64,000 bases of DNA, taken from the NCBI RefSeq assembly GCF_900142915.1, contig NZ_FRCM01000014.1, forward strand, positions 21,284-85,283, in the 5' to 3' direction. Below, in pieces: positions 1-9,400 of the stretch. Origin of the DNA: Mucilaginibacter sp. OK098. Lineage in GTDB: Bacteria > Bacteroidota > Bacteroidia > Sphingobacteriales > Sphingobacteriaceae. The position numbers and the translations under genes are program-made. Below the pieces are notes generated by a model. The model did not search any database. It was not told the DNA's origin and worked only from the letters and a program-made list of their open reading frames with translations. Positions within the stretch are counted from its first letter, which is position 1. Each line of letters opens with the position of its first letter.

Positions 1-474
1 GTAGAAGGGCCTTTTGTGCCGATTGTACAAACCGATAACACAGGCACTGTTACTTCAGACGCCAGCCAAACCATTGTTTTAAAAGGTTCGGCAACCGTTA
101 ACTTTAAAGTTCAGCCATTTTTAAGGATTGAGTGGGTTGGCAAACCTGTTTTTAATGCCGATAAAACGGTAACTGCCCAGGTTAAAATTACCCGTGGTAC
201 CGACAATGCGGCTTACCAGCTTGATGTAACCAACATTAACCTGTATGTAAGCAATACCCAATACGATGGTAATAACAATTACGACCCACGGTATTCAGCC
301 CTTGTTTCGTATAGCGGTTCGGCCGGTACCAGCCTTTTAGGGCAAACTATTACCATAACCACTATTGGCGGCGCATTGCCTGCACAGGATGTTTACTTCA
401 GGGTTGGCGCCAGGATAAACGCCGGTCTCGACGAATACAATTACAGCACGCCTGTTAATGTACAATATCCATGA
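1..474 (+). CDS. DUF3823-like SusCD-associated protein, C-terminal part (5' truncated by window edge)
   Basis: The frame is already open at base 1 and runs to a TGA, so this is the 3' end of a longer gene; the GTG at 16 is not likely to be the real start. The ~157 visible residues are Thr/Asn/Val-rich and beta-stranded: a short strand region (FKVQPFLRIEW), then a domain ending in YFRVGARINAGLDEYNYSTPVNV. This is the style of the C-terminal domain of DUF3823 lipoproteins, which are usually encoded just after a SusC/SusD pair and thought to sit on the cell surface with the glycan-binding complex. The genes that follow are glycan-degrading, which fits the end of a SusCD locus lying upstream of the window. 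The family call rests on pattern memory. Confidence 0.6.
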   Translation, partial: VEGPFVPIVQTDNTGTVTSDASQTIVLKGSATVNFKVQPFLRIEWVGKPVFNADKTVTAQVKITRGTDNAAYQLDVTNINLYVSNTQYDGNNNYDPRYSALVSYSGSAGTSLLGQTITITTIGGALPAQDVYFRVGARINAGLDEYNYSTPVNVQYP

Positions 475-485
475 TAACTATTTTG

Positions 486-511
486 AGCAGGGCTTCGGCC
501 CTGCTTTTTTT
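486..511 (+). terminator. Intrinsic terminator after the DUF3823 gene
   Basis: Perfect 8-bp stem AGCAGGGC/GCCCTGCT with a TTCG tetraloop (486-505), followed by a run of T. It lies 12 bases after the stop codon and separates the upstream SusCD-type genes from the glycosidase genes. Confidence 0.85.
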
Positions 512-545
512 ACCCTACAGCTACTTATAATAAATTATTATCTTA

Positions 546-2732
546 ATGAAAAGATCTATCCTGTTTTATAGCCTGATGGTTACATCATTTTCCCTGTTTG
601 CGCAGCAAAATGACCGGGCTACCGGGCAGCTTCTCCAAAAAACCGCTTTTCAAACCAGCAGCCCCTGGATGCCGGAGATTGATGTACGATCAGACATTGC
701 CATTGTTTATGGTGCTAATGATCGCGCCGGAATGACCTTTGAACAACGCGTACAATCATGGCGCGACCATGGCTACCAGGTAAACTTTATGACAGGCATT
801 GCCTGGGGCCAGTATTATGATTATTTTTTGGGCAAGTGGGATGGCAAAAACCACCTTGGCGTTGGCCAGGTGACCATTAAGGGCGATACCATTATGCATG
901 GCCGGAACATGCCTTATGTAGTGCCTGTACAATCGTTTATTGATTATATGAAAACGGCTGTGGTTAAAAGGGTGATTGATGCCAACATTACCACTATATT
1001 TTTAGAAGAGCCCGAATTTTGGGCGCGCGCAGGATACAGCGCGCCATTTAAAGAAGAGTGGCAAAAATATTACGGCTTTCCATGGAAACCCCAGGATGCA
1101 TCAGCCGAAAACACCTATCTATCGAGCAAACTAAAATATCATTTATACTATGACGCTATAAAGCAGGTATCCGAATACGCCAAATCATACGGCAAAAATA
1201 AAGGGGTGGACGTTAAGGTTTTTATAGCTACACACTCCCTTGTTAATTATTCATCATGGCAAATTGTAAGCCCGGAAGCAAGTCTGGCCTCATTACCCAG
1301 CATTGATGGCTACATAGCCCAGGTGTGGACCGGCACCGCCCGTGAACCTACTTACTTTAACGGGATCCAAAAAGAACGTGTTTTTGAAAATGCCTTTCTT
1401 GAATATGGCTCGGCCGTTTCAATGACAGCGCCAACAAAACGCAAGATGTTCCTTTTAACAGACCCTATTGAAGACCGCGTGCATGACTGGAGCGATTACA
1501 AGCGCAATTACCAGGCAACATTTACCGCCAAACTTTTATATCCCATGGTTGCCGATTACGAGGTAATGCCATGGCCTGAGCGCATTTATACCCATCCATA
1601 CCCTGTATTGGGCAGCAACGAAAAGATCCTGATCCCCCAGTTTTACTCAACCCAAATGCAGATAATGGTTAATGCTTTAAACAGCATGCCAAAATCAGCC
1701 AACCAGGTATCGGGTGTTAATGGTGTTGGGGTGTTAATGAGCAATACGCTGATGTTCCAGCGCTTCCCAACTCATAACGGGTTCGAAGATCCGCAGTTCT
1801 CCAACTTTTATGGGCAAACGTTGCCACTGTTAAAACGCGGTGTGCCGGTACAAACCGTGCACATGGAAAATCTTGGCTATATGGCATCATTAAAAGACAT
1901 TAAGGTTTTGGTGATGAGCTACTCAAACATGAAACCGGTATCTGCAGAGATTCATACCGAATTAACAAGCTGGGTTAAAAAAGGTGGTGTATTAATTTAT
2001 TGCGGCAGGGATGATGACCCTTACCAATCTGTAATGGAATGGTGGGATACCAAAGGCAATAAGTTTACAGCGCCATCACAGCACCTGTTCAAGCTGCTTG
2101 GCATAAAACCAACAAAAGAGAATGAAAGATTCAAAGTTGGTAAAGGTGCGGTTTATGTGTTAAGGCAAAATCCTAAAGAGTTTGTGATGCAGGCTAATAA
2201 CGACGATACGTTCATCAACCTGGTAAAAAAGGGATATGAAAAAGATGCCAAAGCCGGCGAGCTGGTATTTAAAAACAGCTTGTATCTGGAAAGAGGCCCG
2301 TACGATGTGGTTTCGGTACTTGATGAAAATGCAGACAGCAAACCATACACCATAAAGGGCCCTGTTATTGACCTTTTTGATCCGCAATTGCCGGTACTTT
2401 CCGAAAAAACGCTTAACCCCGGCGAACAGGCATTATTATATGTAGTGAATCGTGTTGCCGATAAAACAAAACCACAGGTTTTAGCATCAGCTTCCAGGAT
2501 ATATGATGAAAAGATCCAAAAAGGCAGCTATTCTTTTATCGCCAAAAGCCCTGTAAAAACATTAAACAGCGTACGTATACTGTTGCCTGCAGAAGCAAAG
2601 GCAACTACTGTTACCGATAGCAAAGGACAAACCATTACTGATGTTAAAACATCGTGGGATAGCTCATCAAACACGCTATACCTCGGCTTTGCCAACAACC
2701 CCGATGGTATAAAGGTTGATCTGCAATGGTAA
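546..2732 (+). CDS. Putative secreted glycoside hydrolase (GH42/beta-galactosidase-like architecture), family unassigned
   Basis: 728 residues with a clear signal peptide ending FSLFAQ (residues 1-19), so exported to the periplasm or surface. The N-terminal ~350 residues look like a TIM barrel: a strand ends in FLEEPEFW (about residues 155-162), where the Glu pair is a plausible catalytic or ligand position, and there are aromatic-rich segments (WGQYYDYF, EVMPWPERIYTHPYP). Residues ~380-520 resemble a Rossmann-like, trimerisation-type domain as in GH42 enzymes (VGVLMSNTLMFQRF, VLVMSYSNMKPVS, WVKKGGVLIYCGRDDDP), and the C-terminus is beta-rich. It is followed by a beta-propeller lipoprotein and a GH92 mannosidase, suggesting one glycan-degrading locus. 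The exact family is not recognised; hydrolase function is inference. Confidence 0.6.
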   Translation: MKRSILFYSLMVTSFSLFAQQNDRATGQLLQKTAFQTSSPWMPEIDVRSDIAIVYGANDRAGMTFEQRVQSWRDHGYQVNFMTGIAWGQYYDYFLGKWDGKNHLGVGQVTIKGDTIMHGRNMPYVVPVQSFIDYMKTAVVKRVIDANITTIFLEEPEFWARAGYSAPFKEEWQKYYGFPWKPQDASAENTYLSSKLKYHLYYDAIKQVSEYAKSYGKNKGVDVKVFIATHSLVNYSSWQIVSPEASLASLPSIDGYIAQVWTGTAREPTYFNGIQKERVFENAFLEYGSAVSMTAPTKRKMFLLTDPIEDRVHDWSDYKRNYQATFTAKLLYPMVADYEVMPWPERIYTHPYPVLGSNEKILIPQFYSTQMQIMVNALNSMPKSANQVSGVNGVGVLMSNTLMFQRFPTHNGFEDPQFSNFYGQTLPLLKRGVPVQTVHMENLGYMASLKDIKVLVMSYSNMKPVSAEIHTELTSWVKKGGVLIYCGRDDDPYQSVMEWWDTKGNKFTAPSQHLFKLLGIKPTKENERFKVGKGAVYVLRQNPKEFVMQANNDDTFINLVKKGYEKDAKAGELVFKNSLYLERGPYDVVSVLDENADSKPYTIKGPVIDLFDPQLPVLSEKTLNPGEQALLYVVNRVADKTKPQVLASASRIYDEKIQKGSYSFIAKSPVKTLNSVRILLPAEAKATTVTDSKGQTITDVKTSWDSSSNTLYLGFANNPDGIKVDLQW

Positions 2733-2760
2733 AAGAACTTTTTTGAGGAAAGGTTGGTTA

Positions 2761-2796
2761 CTTCCGTGCACAAGCAATTGTGCGCGGGAGTTTTTT
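2761..2796 (+). terminator. Intrinsic terminator after the putative glycoside hydrolase
   Basis: 13-bp stem (2761-2773 with 2778-2790, including G-T pairs), GCAA tetraloop, then TTTTTT. It lies 29 bases after the stop codon. Confidence 0.85.
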
Positions 2797-2813
2797 GAAG
2801 GCAAAGTATTCCC

Positions 2814-2898
2814 GCCTCACCCTGCCCTCTCCAAAGGAGAGGGTTTAAGAGAGCGAAGTCAAAGCCCCTCTCCTTTGGAGAGGGGTTTGGGGTGAGGC
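2814..2898. repeat. 85-bp intergenic inverted repeat with GCCTCACC ends
   Basis: The element starts GCCTCACCCTGCCCTCTCC and ends with its near-complement (GGAGAGGGGTTTGGGGTGAGGC; 2877-2898 region), so the whole unit can fold into a long hairpin. Each arm itself contains a small palindrome (CTCTCCAAAGGAGAG, 2828-2842, and CTCTCCTTTGGAGAG). The centre GAGCGAAGTCAAAG (2851-2864) resembles the centre of another imperfect inverted repeat at 28050-28129. It sits between a terminator and the next gene and encodes nothing recognisable. Confidence 0.75.
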
Positions 2899-2938
2899 AA
2901 ATAAATCAAATTGAGTTAATAAATTAACCAGGAAATTT

Positions 2939-3946
2939 ATGAGAAAGCGCACATTTATTATAAATAGCATAGCAATCCTGCTGCTATTTATTTCATGCCA
3001 AAAAAGCAATACGGTTAATGTAAACACGAAACAGCAGCTACCATCTGCCCCACCGTCTGATGGGCCAAGAGCTATCCTGAGAGGTTATCTTGAAAATGTA
3101 ACTACTGCCGATGGTAAGGTTTATGCAGCTAAAGACAATACCGGCAAAACTATGGATTGCCTTAAAATAATAGCAAACCCTTCGGGCGGCTATATTGGCG
3201 TATACCATACCATGATAGCCGATACGTTTAAAACAAATGTGGCGTCCTCAACAGACCTGCTTCACTGGACATGGATCCGTGAACTTGCAGGAAGTGTTAC
3301 CGGCGGTGCCTCACAACCTACCATTGCGGCTACCTCCACAGGTGGTTTTGTTATGGTGTGGGAACAGGAGCCAAACAATCATCTTAAATTCAGCTATTTT
3401 AACAGCTGGGCCGACCTGAAAAACGGGGCAGTTGCCAAAACATACGAAGCGCCGCATACGCTTTCAACCTGTGCAGAAGGCACACCCAATATCTATTCGG
3501 CAAGCAGTACCTCGGTTGATGTTGGCTTTCATTACTGGAGCAATTGTGATGTTGACCGCCAGGCACGCGGTACCACCAACTGGACCTCCTGGAGCGCAGG
3601 CGCACAACCACAAATTGATAATGCCATTTTATACTGGGGCGTTAAAGGCAACATTGGCGACCGCGACGGCTACCTGAATTTCCAAACCTATAATTTTGGA
3701 GTAATTGAAGGCCAGGGCACCAAGGGCGATTTTGGAGCCTGGCGATGCTACCTGTATGATTACCAAACCGGCAATGCCGATAAATTAAATATCCATACCG
3801 ATGGCGGCAGCGCTGCATTTGCAAATCCAACCATCACCTTGTTAACGGTTGGCGGTCAGCCGGCAATAGTTATGACCCAATTTATTCCATCGCAAGGTTC
3901 AGCAAGCGGCGAAGCCGGGGAGCTGATCTATTACAAAAAAATTTAA
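2939..3946 (+). CDS. Lipoprotein with beta-propeller (GH43-like) fold, putative glycan-active protein
   Basis: 335 residues. The N-terminus carries a lipoprotein signal with the lipobox FISC (Cys20), so it is anchored to a membrane and probably surface-exposed. The rest has the repeated beta-blade look of five-bladed propellers of the GH43/GH32/GH117 type: SSTDLLHWTWIREL (about 100-113) is the typical 'StDLvnWt' blade motif, followed by a blade with TGGFVMVWEQEPNNHLKFSYF. I cannot place the acidic catalytic residues with certainty, so it could be an enzyme or a binding protein. The neighbours on the same strand are a putative glycosidase and a GH92 mannosidase, separated by terminators and short gaps. 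Confidence 0.6.
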   Translation: MRKRTFIINSIAILLLFISCQKSNTVNVNTKQQLPSAPPSDGPRAILRGYLENVTTADGKVYAAKDNTGKTMDCLKIIANPSGGYIGVYHTMIADTFKTNVASSTDLLHWTWIRELAGSVTGGASQPTIAATSTGGFVMVWEQEPNNHLKFSYFNSWADLKNGAVAKTYEAPHTLSTCAEGTPNIYSASSTSVDVGFHYWSNCDVDRQARGTTNWTSWSAGAQPQIDNAILYWGVKGNIGDRDGYLNFQTYNFGVIEGQGTKGDFGAWRCYLYDYQTGNADKLNIHTDGGSAAFANPTITLLTVGGQPAIVMTQFIPSQGSASGEAGELIYYKKI

Positions 3947-3993
3947 TCCTTTAACATACAACCCAGGCCCTCTTATTAAGAACACAGTACTAC

Positions 3994-6276
3994 ATGAAAA
4001 AAGTTACTTTATTAGCTGCATTACTTTTTCCTCTTTCCATATTCGCGCAATCAGCCGGCAACGTTACTGATCCGGTTGATCTAATCAATCCGTTGATGGG
4101 AACCGCTTCAAAACCAGCCCTTTCAAACGGTAATACTTACCCGGCGATAGCGCTGCCATGGGGTATGAACTTCTGGACACCGCAAACCGGTAAAATGGGT
4201 AATGGCTGGCAATATACTTATGAGGCCGATAAGATCCTGGGCTTTAAACAAACACATCAGCCATCACCGTGGATGAATGATTACGGCATGTTCTCTATCT
4301 TCCCCGAAACCGGCAAACTGATACTTGACGAAGGTAAACGCGCCAGCTGGTTCTCGCATAAAGCGGAGACAGCAAAACCCTATTATTACAGTGTTTATTT
4401 AGCCGATTATGATGTTACTACCGAAATTACACCAACGGAGCGGGCTGCCAGCTTCAGGTTTACTTTCCCTGAAAGCGATAGCTCACATATCCTGATCGAT
4501 GCGTTTGATAAAGGATCATATGTAAAGATCATCCCCGGCGAGCGAAAGATTGTTGGCTACAGCACCAAAAACAGCGGGGCGGTACCCGCTAACTTTAAAA
4601 ACTATTTTGTTATTTATATAGATAAGGATTTTGAGCTGGCATCGGCCTGGCATGATAAGCAAACCGATGGCGGCAAGCTGGAATATACCGGTGACCATGC
4701 CGGCGCGGTTATCAGCTTTAAAACAAAAAAGGGCGAGCAGGTTCACCTGAGGGTTGCTTCATCATTTGTAAGCATTGAACAGGCTGACCTTAATTTAAAG
4801 CGTGAGCTTGCAAATGACAACTTTGCGACAACCGAACAAAAAGCAAAAGCCACCTGGAACAAAACACTGAGCCGTTTAAGTGTTGAAGGCGGCACTATTG
4901 ATCAAACCCGTACTTTTTACTCCTGCCTTTACCGCATGCTCTTCTTCCCCAATAAAATGTATGAAGTTGATGCTAAAGGGCAAAACATTCATTACAGTCC
5001 GTTTAATGGTAAGGTTATGCCAGGCTACCTTTTTGCAGGCACTGGCTTTTGGGATACCTTCAGGGCATTGTACCCCTTTCTTAACCTGGTTTATCCATCT
5101 ATAAATAAAGAAATGCAGGAAGGCCTGGTGAATGATTATAAAGAAGGCGGCTGGCTACCCGAGTGGTCGAGCCCGGGTTATGCCGATTGTATGATAGGCA
5201 ATAATTCAGCATCGGTAGTTGCCGAGGCTTATTTAAAAGGGATGCGCGGTTATGATATTAAAACACTGTACGAGGCCTTAAAACACGGCGCCAATAATGA
5301 AGGGCCAAATGCAGCCGGCAGGAGGGGTGTACAATATTATAATACACTGGGTTATGTTCCCTATGATGTGAAGATCAACGAAAACGCTGCCCGCACCCTG
5401 GAGTATGCTTATGACGACTTTGCCATTTACCAGCTTGGCAAGGCCTTAGACCGCCCCGCTGCAGAACTTGAAGTGTATAAAAAACGCAGCCAAAACTACC
5501 GAAACCTGTATGATAAGCAAACCGGTTTAATGCGTGGCAAAAACAAGGATGGCTCTTTTGAAACCCCGTTCAATCCTTTTAAATGGGGCGATGCCTTTAC
5601 CGAAGGAAACAGCTGGCATTACAGCTGGGGCGTTTTCCACGATATCCAGGGCCTGATAAACCTGATGGGCGGCAAACAACAATTTGTAGCCAAACTGGAT
5701 TCGGTATTTATTCTGCCTCCTGTTTTTGACGACAGCTATTATGGAACGGTGATCCACGAGATTCGCGAGATGCAGATAGCCGATATGGGCCAGTATGCGC
5801 ATGGCAATCAGCCTATTCAGCACATGATCTACCTGTACAATTTTGCCGGTGAGCCATGGAAAACCCAATACTGGGCGCGCGAAACCATGAACAGGATGTA
5901 TAAAGCCACCCCCGATGGTTATTGTGGTGATGAAGATAACGGGCAAACATCTGCCTGGTATGTATTTTCGGCAATGGGCTTTTACCCGGTTACCCCGGCC
6001 AGCGACCAGTATGTATTAGGCGCACCACTGTTTAAAAAGCTGACTATCAATTTAGAGAATGGTAAAACCATCATCATTAACGCTGCCAAAAACAGCGCCG
6101 AAAATAAGTATGTAAACAGCCTGCAGGTTAATGGCAAACCTTATCAATTTAACTGGCTAAGTCACAAAGCATTGCTTGAAGGGGCTGATCTTAATTTTGA
6201 GATGCGGGCCACGCCAAATAAACAAAGGGGGATTGATAAGGGTGATGTACCTTATTCAATGTCGAACGAAAAATAA
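3994..6276 (+). CDS. GH92 family alpha-mannosidase, secreted
   Basis: 760 residues, close to the usual GH92 length, with a signal peptide ending IFAQ (residue ~19). GH92 enzymes are exo-acting, calcium-dependent alpha-mannosidases that trim alpha-mannan or N-glycan mannose. Family landmarks are visible: DLINPLMGTAS near the N-terminus, FKQTHQPSPWMNDYG, the central GTGFWDTFRALYPFL and GNSWHYSWGVFHDIQGLI, HGNQPIQHMIYLYN, and the C-terminal CGDEDNGQTSAWYVFSAMG followed by FYPVTPASDQYVLG. The N-terminal beta-sandwich and C-terminal (alpha/alpha)6 barrel are both present and the gene is intact. It closes the + strand glycan locus, so the target is probably a mannose-containing glycan (inference). 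Confidence 0.92.
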   Translation: MKKVTLLAALLFPLSIFAQSAGNVTDPVDLINPLMGTASKPALSNGNTYPAIALPWGMNFWTPQTGKMGNGWQYTYEADKILGFKQTHQPSPWMNDYGMFSIFPETGKLILDEGKRASWFSHKAETAKPYYYSVYLADYDVTTEITPTERAASFRFTFPESDSSHILIDAFDKGSYVKIIPGERKIVGYSTKNSGAVPANFKNYFVIYIDKDFELASAWHDKQTDGGKLEYTGDHAGAVISFKTKKGEQVHLRVASSFVSIEQADLNLKRELANDNFATTEQKAKATWNKTLSRLSVEGGTIDQTRTFYSCLYRMLFFPNKMYEVDAKGQNIHYSPFNGKVMPGYLFAGTGFWDTFRALYPFLNLVYPSINKEMQEGLVNDYKEGGWLPEWSSPGYADCMIGNNSASVVAEAYLKGMRGYDIKTLYEALKHGANNEGPNAAGRRGVQYYNTLGYVPYDVKINENAARTLEYAYDDFAIYQLGKALDRPAAELEVYKKRSQNYRNLYDKQTGLMRGKNKDGSFETPFNPFKWGDAFTEGNSWHYSWGVFHDIQGLINLMGGKQQFVAKLDSVFILPPVFDDSYYGTVIHEIREMQIADMGQYAHGNQPIQHMIYLYNFAGEPWKTQYWARETMNRMYKATPDGYCGDEDNGQTSAWYVFSAMGFYPVTPASDQYVLGAPLFKKLTINLENGKTIIINAAKNSAENKYVNSLQVNGKPYQFNWLSHKALLEGADLNFEMRATPNKQRGIDKGDVPYSMSNEK

Positions 6277-6304
6277 AGGTTAATCACAATTATTAACAAA
6301 AACT

Positions 6305-6415
6305 TGTCATTGCGAGGTACGAAGCAATTGCATACTATACAGAGCGAGCAGAAAAGTGTTGAATCTGCAAAGCGTAACTACATAGTTCGCGATTGCTTCG
6401 TACCTCGCAATGACA
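6305..6415 (-). repeat. MITE/REP-like element, copy A (111 bp)
   Basis: The ends are perfect 24-bp inverted repeats beginning TGTCATTGCGAGGTACGAAG. The interior, read on the - strand, has GCTCGCTCTGTATAG, matching the interiors of the copies at 22259-22371 and 41810-41921. It lies 28 bases after the GH92 stop and ends 5 bases before the stop codon of the - strand kinase gene. No coding role. Confidence 0.85.
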
Positions 6416-6420
6416 GGATT

Positions 6421-9400
6421 TTACAAAGGGAGGGTAAACCAAAATGTTGCCCCCTCGCCTATTTTACTATCAACACCAATGGTTCCGTCATGCCGTTTAA
6501 TGATCTCAGAGCAGATATAAAGGCCTAATCCCATCCCTGAATATTGGCCACCATTATAATCTGCCCGGTAATAACGGTCGAATAAATGAGGGATCTTATC
6601 CTTCGGGATGCCTGGACCAGAATCTTTAACAGAGATCTTAACTGCATTGCCTTCCTTCTCAATAATCAAATAAATATTTTTGCCTTCCGGCGCATATTTA
6701 ACGGCGTTGTTCACCAGGTTAACCACTACCTGGTCAACCCTGTCTTCATCGGCATTTACCAGCAGTGTTTCATCACCCTGTACAATCAGCTCATATTTAC
6801 CAATCGCCCTTACATGGCCGCAACATTCCTTTAGCATATCTGCAATGGGAAATGAGTGTTTATTTAACCTTAACTGGCCCTCTTTCATACTGTTAACATT
6901 CAGCAATTCATCAATTAGCCGAGTTATCCTCTCCACGCTCCTGCTGGCCTGGTCCAAAAATTTGGGCAGCATGGGCGACGGGTTATTTTTCATCCTGTCC
7001 AGCAATTGCAATGATGCTCTAAGGGTGGTGATCGGGGTTTTTAGCTCGTGACTGGCAATGCTTATAAATTCATCCTTTTTTCGCAGCAGGCCCAATGTGG
7101 TTTGCTCCAGTTCCTTTTCAATTGAAACATCTAAAACGGTACCGATAAAACGGGTGGGCTTTTTATCTTTATCAAAATAAGCTTTACCTTTTGATTTTAT
7201 CCATCGCAGTTTCTGATTGTTTTTACCAATAGTGCGGTACTCAAAATTAAATTCGCCACCATTTACCCCGCTCAAGGCTTTGTTTATAGCATCATTAGTG
7301 GCATCGCGGTCATCAGAATGAATAAGTTTTAAAAAAGTATCAAAATCAACCGCATCTGCGGGTTCAAGGCCAAATAGTTCCTTGTTCCGGTTATCCCATA
7401 TTAGCTCTTTGGTTTGCAGGTTATAATCCCATGCGCCTATCCCGGCAGATTCAATAGCAAAATGAAGTCTTTCCTTACTTTCAGCCAGTAAACGTTCCGC
7501 TTCGGCAAGCCCTTCTTCCACTTTTCGTTTGTCGGTTATATCATGTATGGCCAGCAGGGTCAATTTTTCATGGGTATAGGTATCAAATTGCCTTGCGGTT
7601 AATTGCATTATCCTGCGGCCAATGGTTTTAAAAACATGGTCTACTTCAAAGGCTTTAAAAAAACCCTGTTCCGGTAATATATCTTCTAACTGATGCCGCA
7701 ATGCAGGGATGTTCCATTGTTTATTGCCCAGGTCATATACAAATTTGCCCTCAGTATCCTCTTCATTTACCCTGAACATATTGTAAAATCCATCCGTTGC
7801 GCGTAACACTATAAGCTCTTTATCCAAAATAACCAATGGGTCATGAATGGTATTAAAGATCTCCTCGGTATACCTCCGGGAATTATTCAGCTGATCATTC
7901 CTGTCAAGCAGCTCATTATTTACAATAGTGATTTCTTCGTTAGTGCTTTGCAACTCCTCAGTTGAGGTTTCCAGTTCTTCGTTCAGGCTGCGCAGCTCCT
8001 CGCTGCCGGATAGCAGCTCTTCATTGGCGCTTTGCAGTTCTTCATTGGCAGCTTCCTGTACTTCGGTAATAGCCCGCATATCTTCGCGGGTTTGGCTCAG
8101 CTCTTTTTCCAGCTGATCAATCCGCTGCACCCATGCATTTACATTTTCCTGCGGATGCAGGGACGATGCCCCATTTTCAGCTAAAAATGAAGTTCCCGAA
8201 AGAATGCTGTTTTGGAAAAGTATTAAATAATAAGCCTCTTCATTGTCTGACAATTGCACTACCTCAATATTAACATACTGCTGCTGCCCCCCATCTACCT
8301 TAAATGAAATGCCCTCTTTACGAACCGCATCCTGCCTGGTCTTAGCCATGTGCAATAAGTTCCTGATCTCGAATGAAAGGCCTTCACGGGCCATTTTCAA
8401 CACGTTGAAGCTTGGTTTGCCCGGCGACACTGCGAGCCAGGCATCTGTTTTACCGCGAAATTGAATAATATCAAACGCCTGGTTAACCATAACACCTGCA
8501 GGTGTATATTTTGATAGTAATAAGGCGTCGGCAATTTTATTGATATCCCTTTCCCCGCCATTGTCAGCGTTTACCTGATCTATATCCTTCAATGTTTGCT
8601 CGCTCCTTTCAGATGTTACATTCCTAAATTTTCCATGCGGGCCTTTCGACTGGTAGATCTTCTGATTCTTATCAACAGGTAAGAACAGGTCAGTGCTTGA
8701 CCCTATTGTTTCTGATTTACCCATCAGTAAATAACCTCTTTCATTTAGTGCATAATGAAAAGTGTTTAATGCTCTTTTTTGAAGTACAGGCTCCAGGTAT
8801 ATCATAACATTGCGGCAGCTCACCAAATCTATTTTTGAAAAAGGAGGGTCCTTCAGCAAATTATGATGTGCAAACACACACATATCTCTTATTGATTTAT
8901 TTACCTGGTAGCTACCATCCACCTTGTTAAAAAATTGCTGTACCTGGAACGAGGAAAGCCCGTCAAGCTCCGTTTGGCGGTAAATGCCTGTCCTTGCCCT
9001 CGAAATGGCCTGTTCAGATACATCCGTAGCAAAGATTTGGATTTTGCGGGCCGATACTTTATCTCCTAAATACTCCTGCAGGCAAATAGCCATTGAATAG
9101 GCCTCTTCACCCGTAGCACAACCAGCCACCCAGATCCGGAGTGGTTCAGTCGCGGTTTTGTGAAGCAAAAGTACGGGAAATATAGAGGTGCATAACAATT
9201 CAAAGCTTTTCGGATCCCTGAAAAAGTCAGTGACCGATATCAGCATGTCATTATACAGGGCATCCTGCTCGCCTTTATTTTCGCGTAAAAAGGTTAAATA
9301 TTCTTTAGGCTCCTCAAATTTATTAAGAGCCATGCGGCGTACCATCCGCCGTTTAATAGTGCTTTGTTTGTAGTTGGTAAAATCAACCCCACGCCTGATC

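Noticed and set aside
5527..5946. 139-residue - strand ORF
   Set aside because: Lies wholly antisense within the GH92 gene, which has strong family motifs.
6304..6528. 74-residue + strand ORF with RNYIVRDCFVPRNDR
   Set aside because: It is the translation of repeat copy A; the peptide CFVPRND is a known by-product of this kind of repeat.
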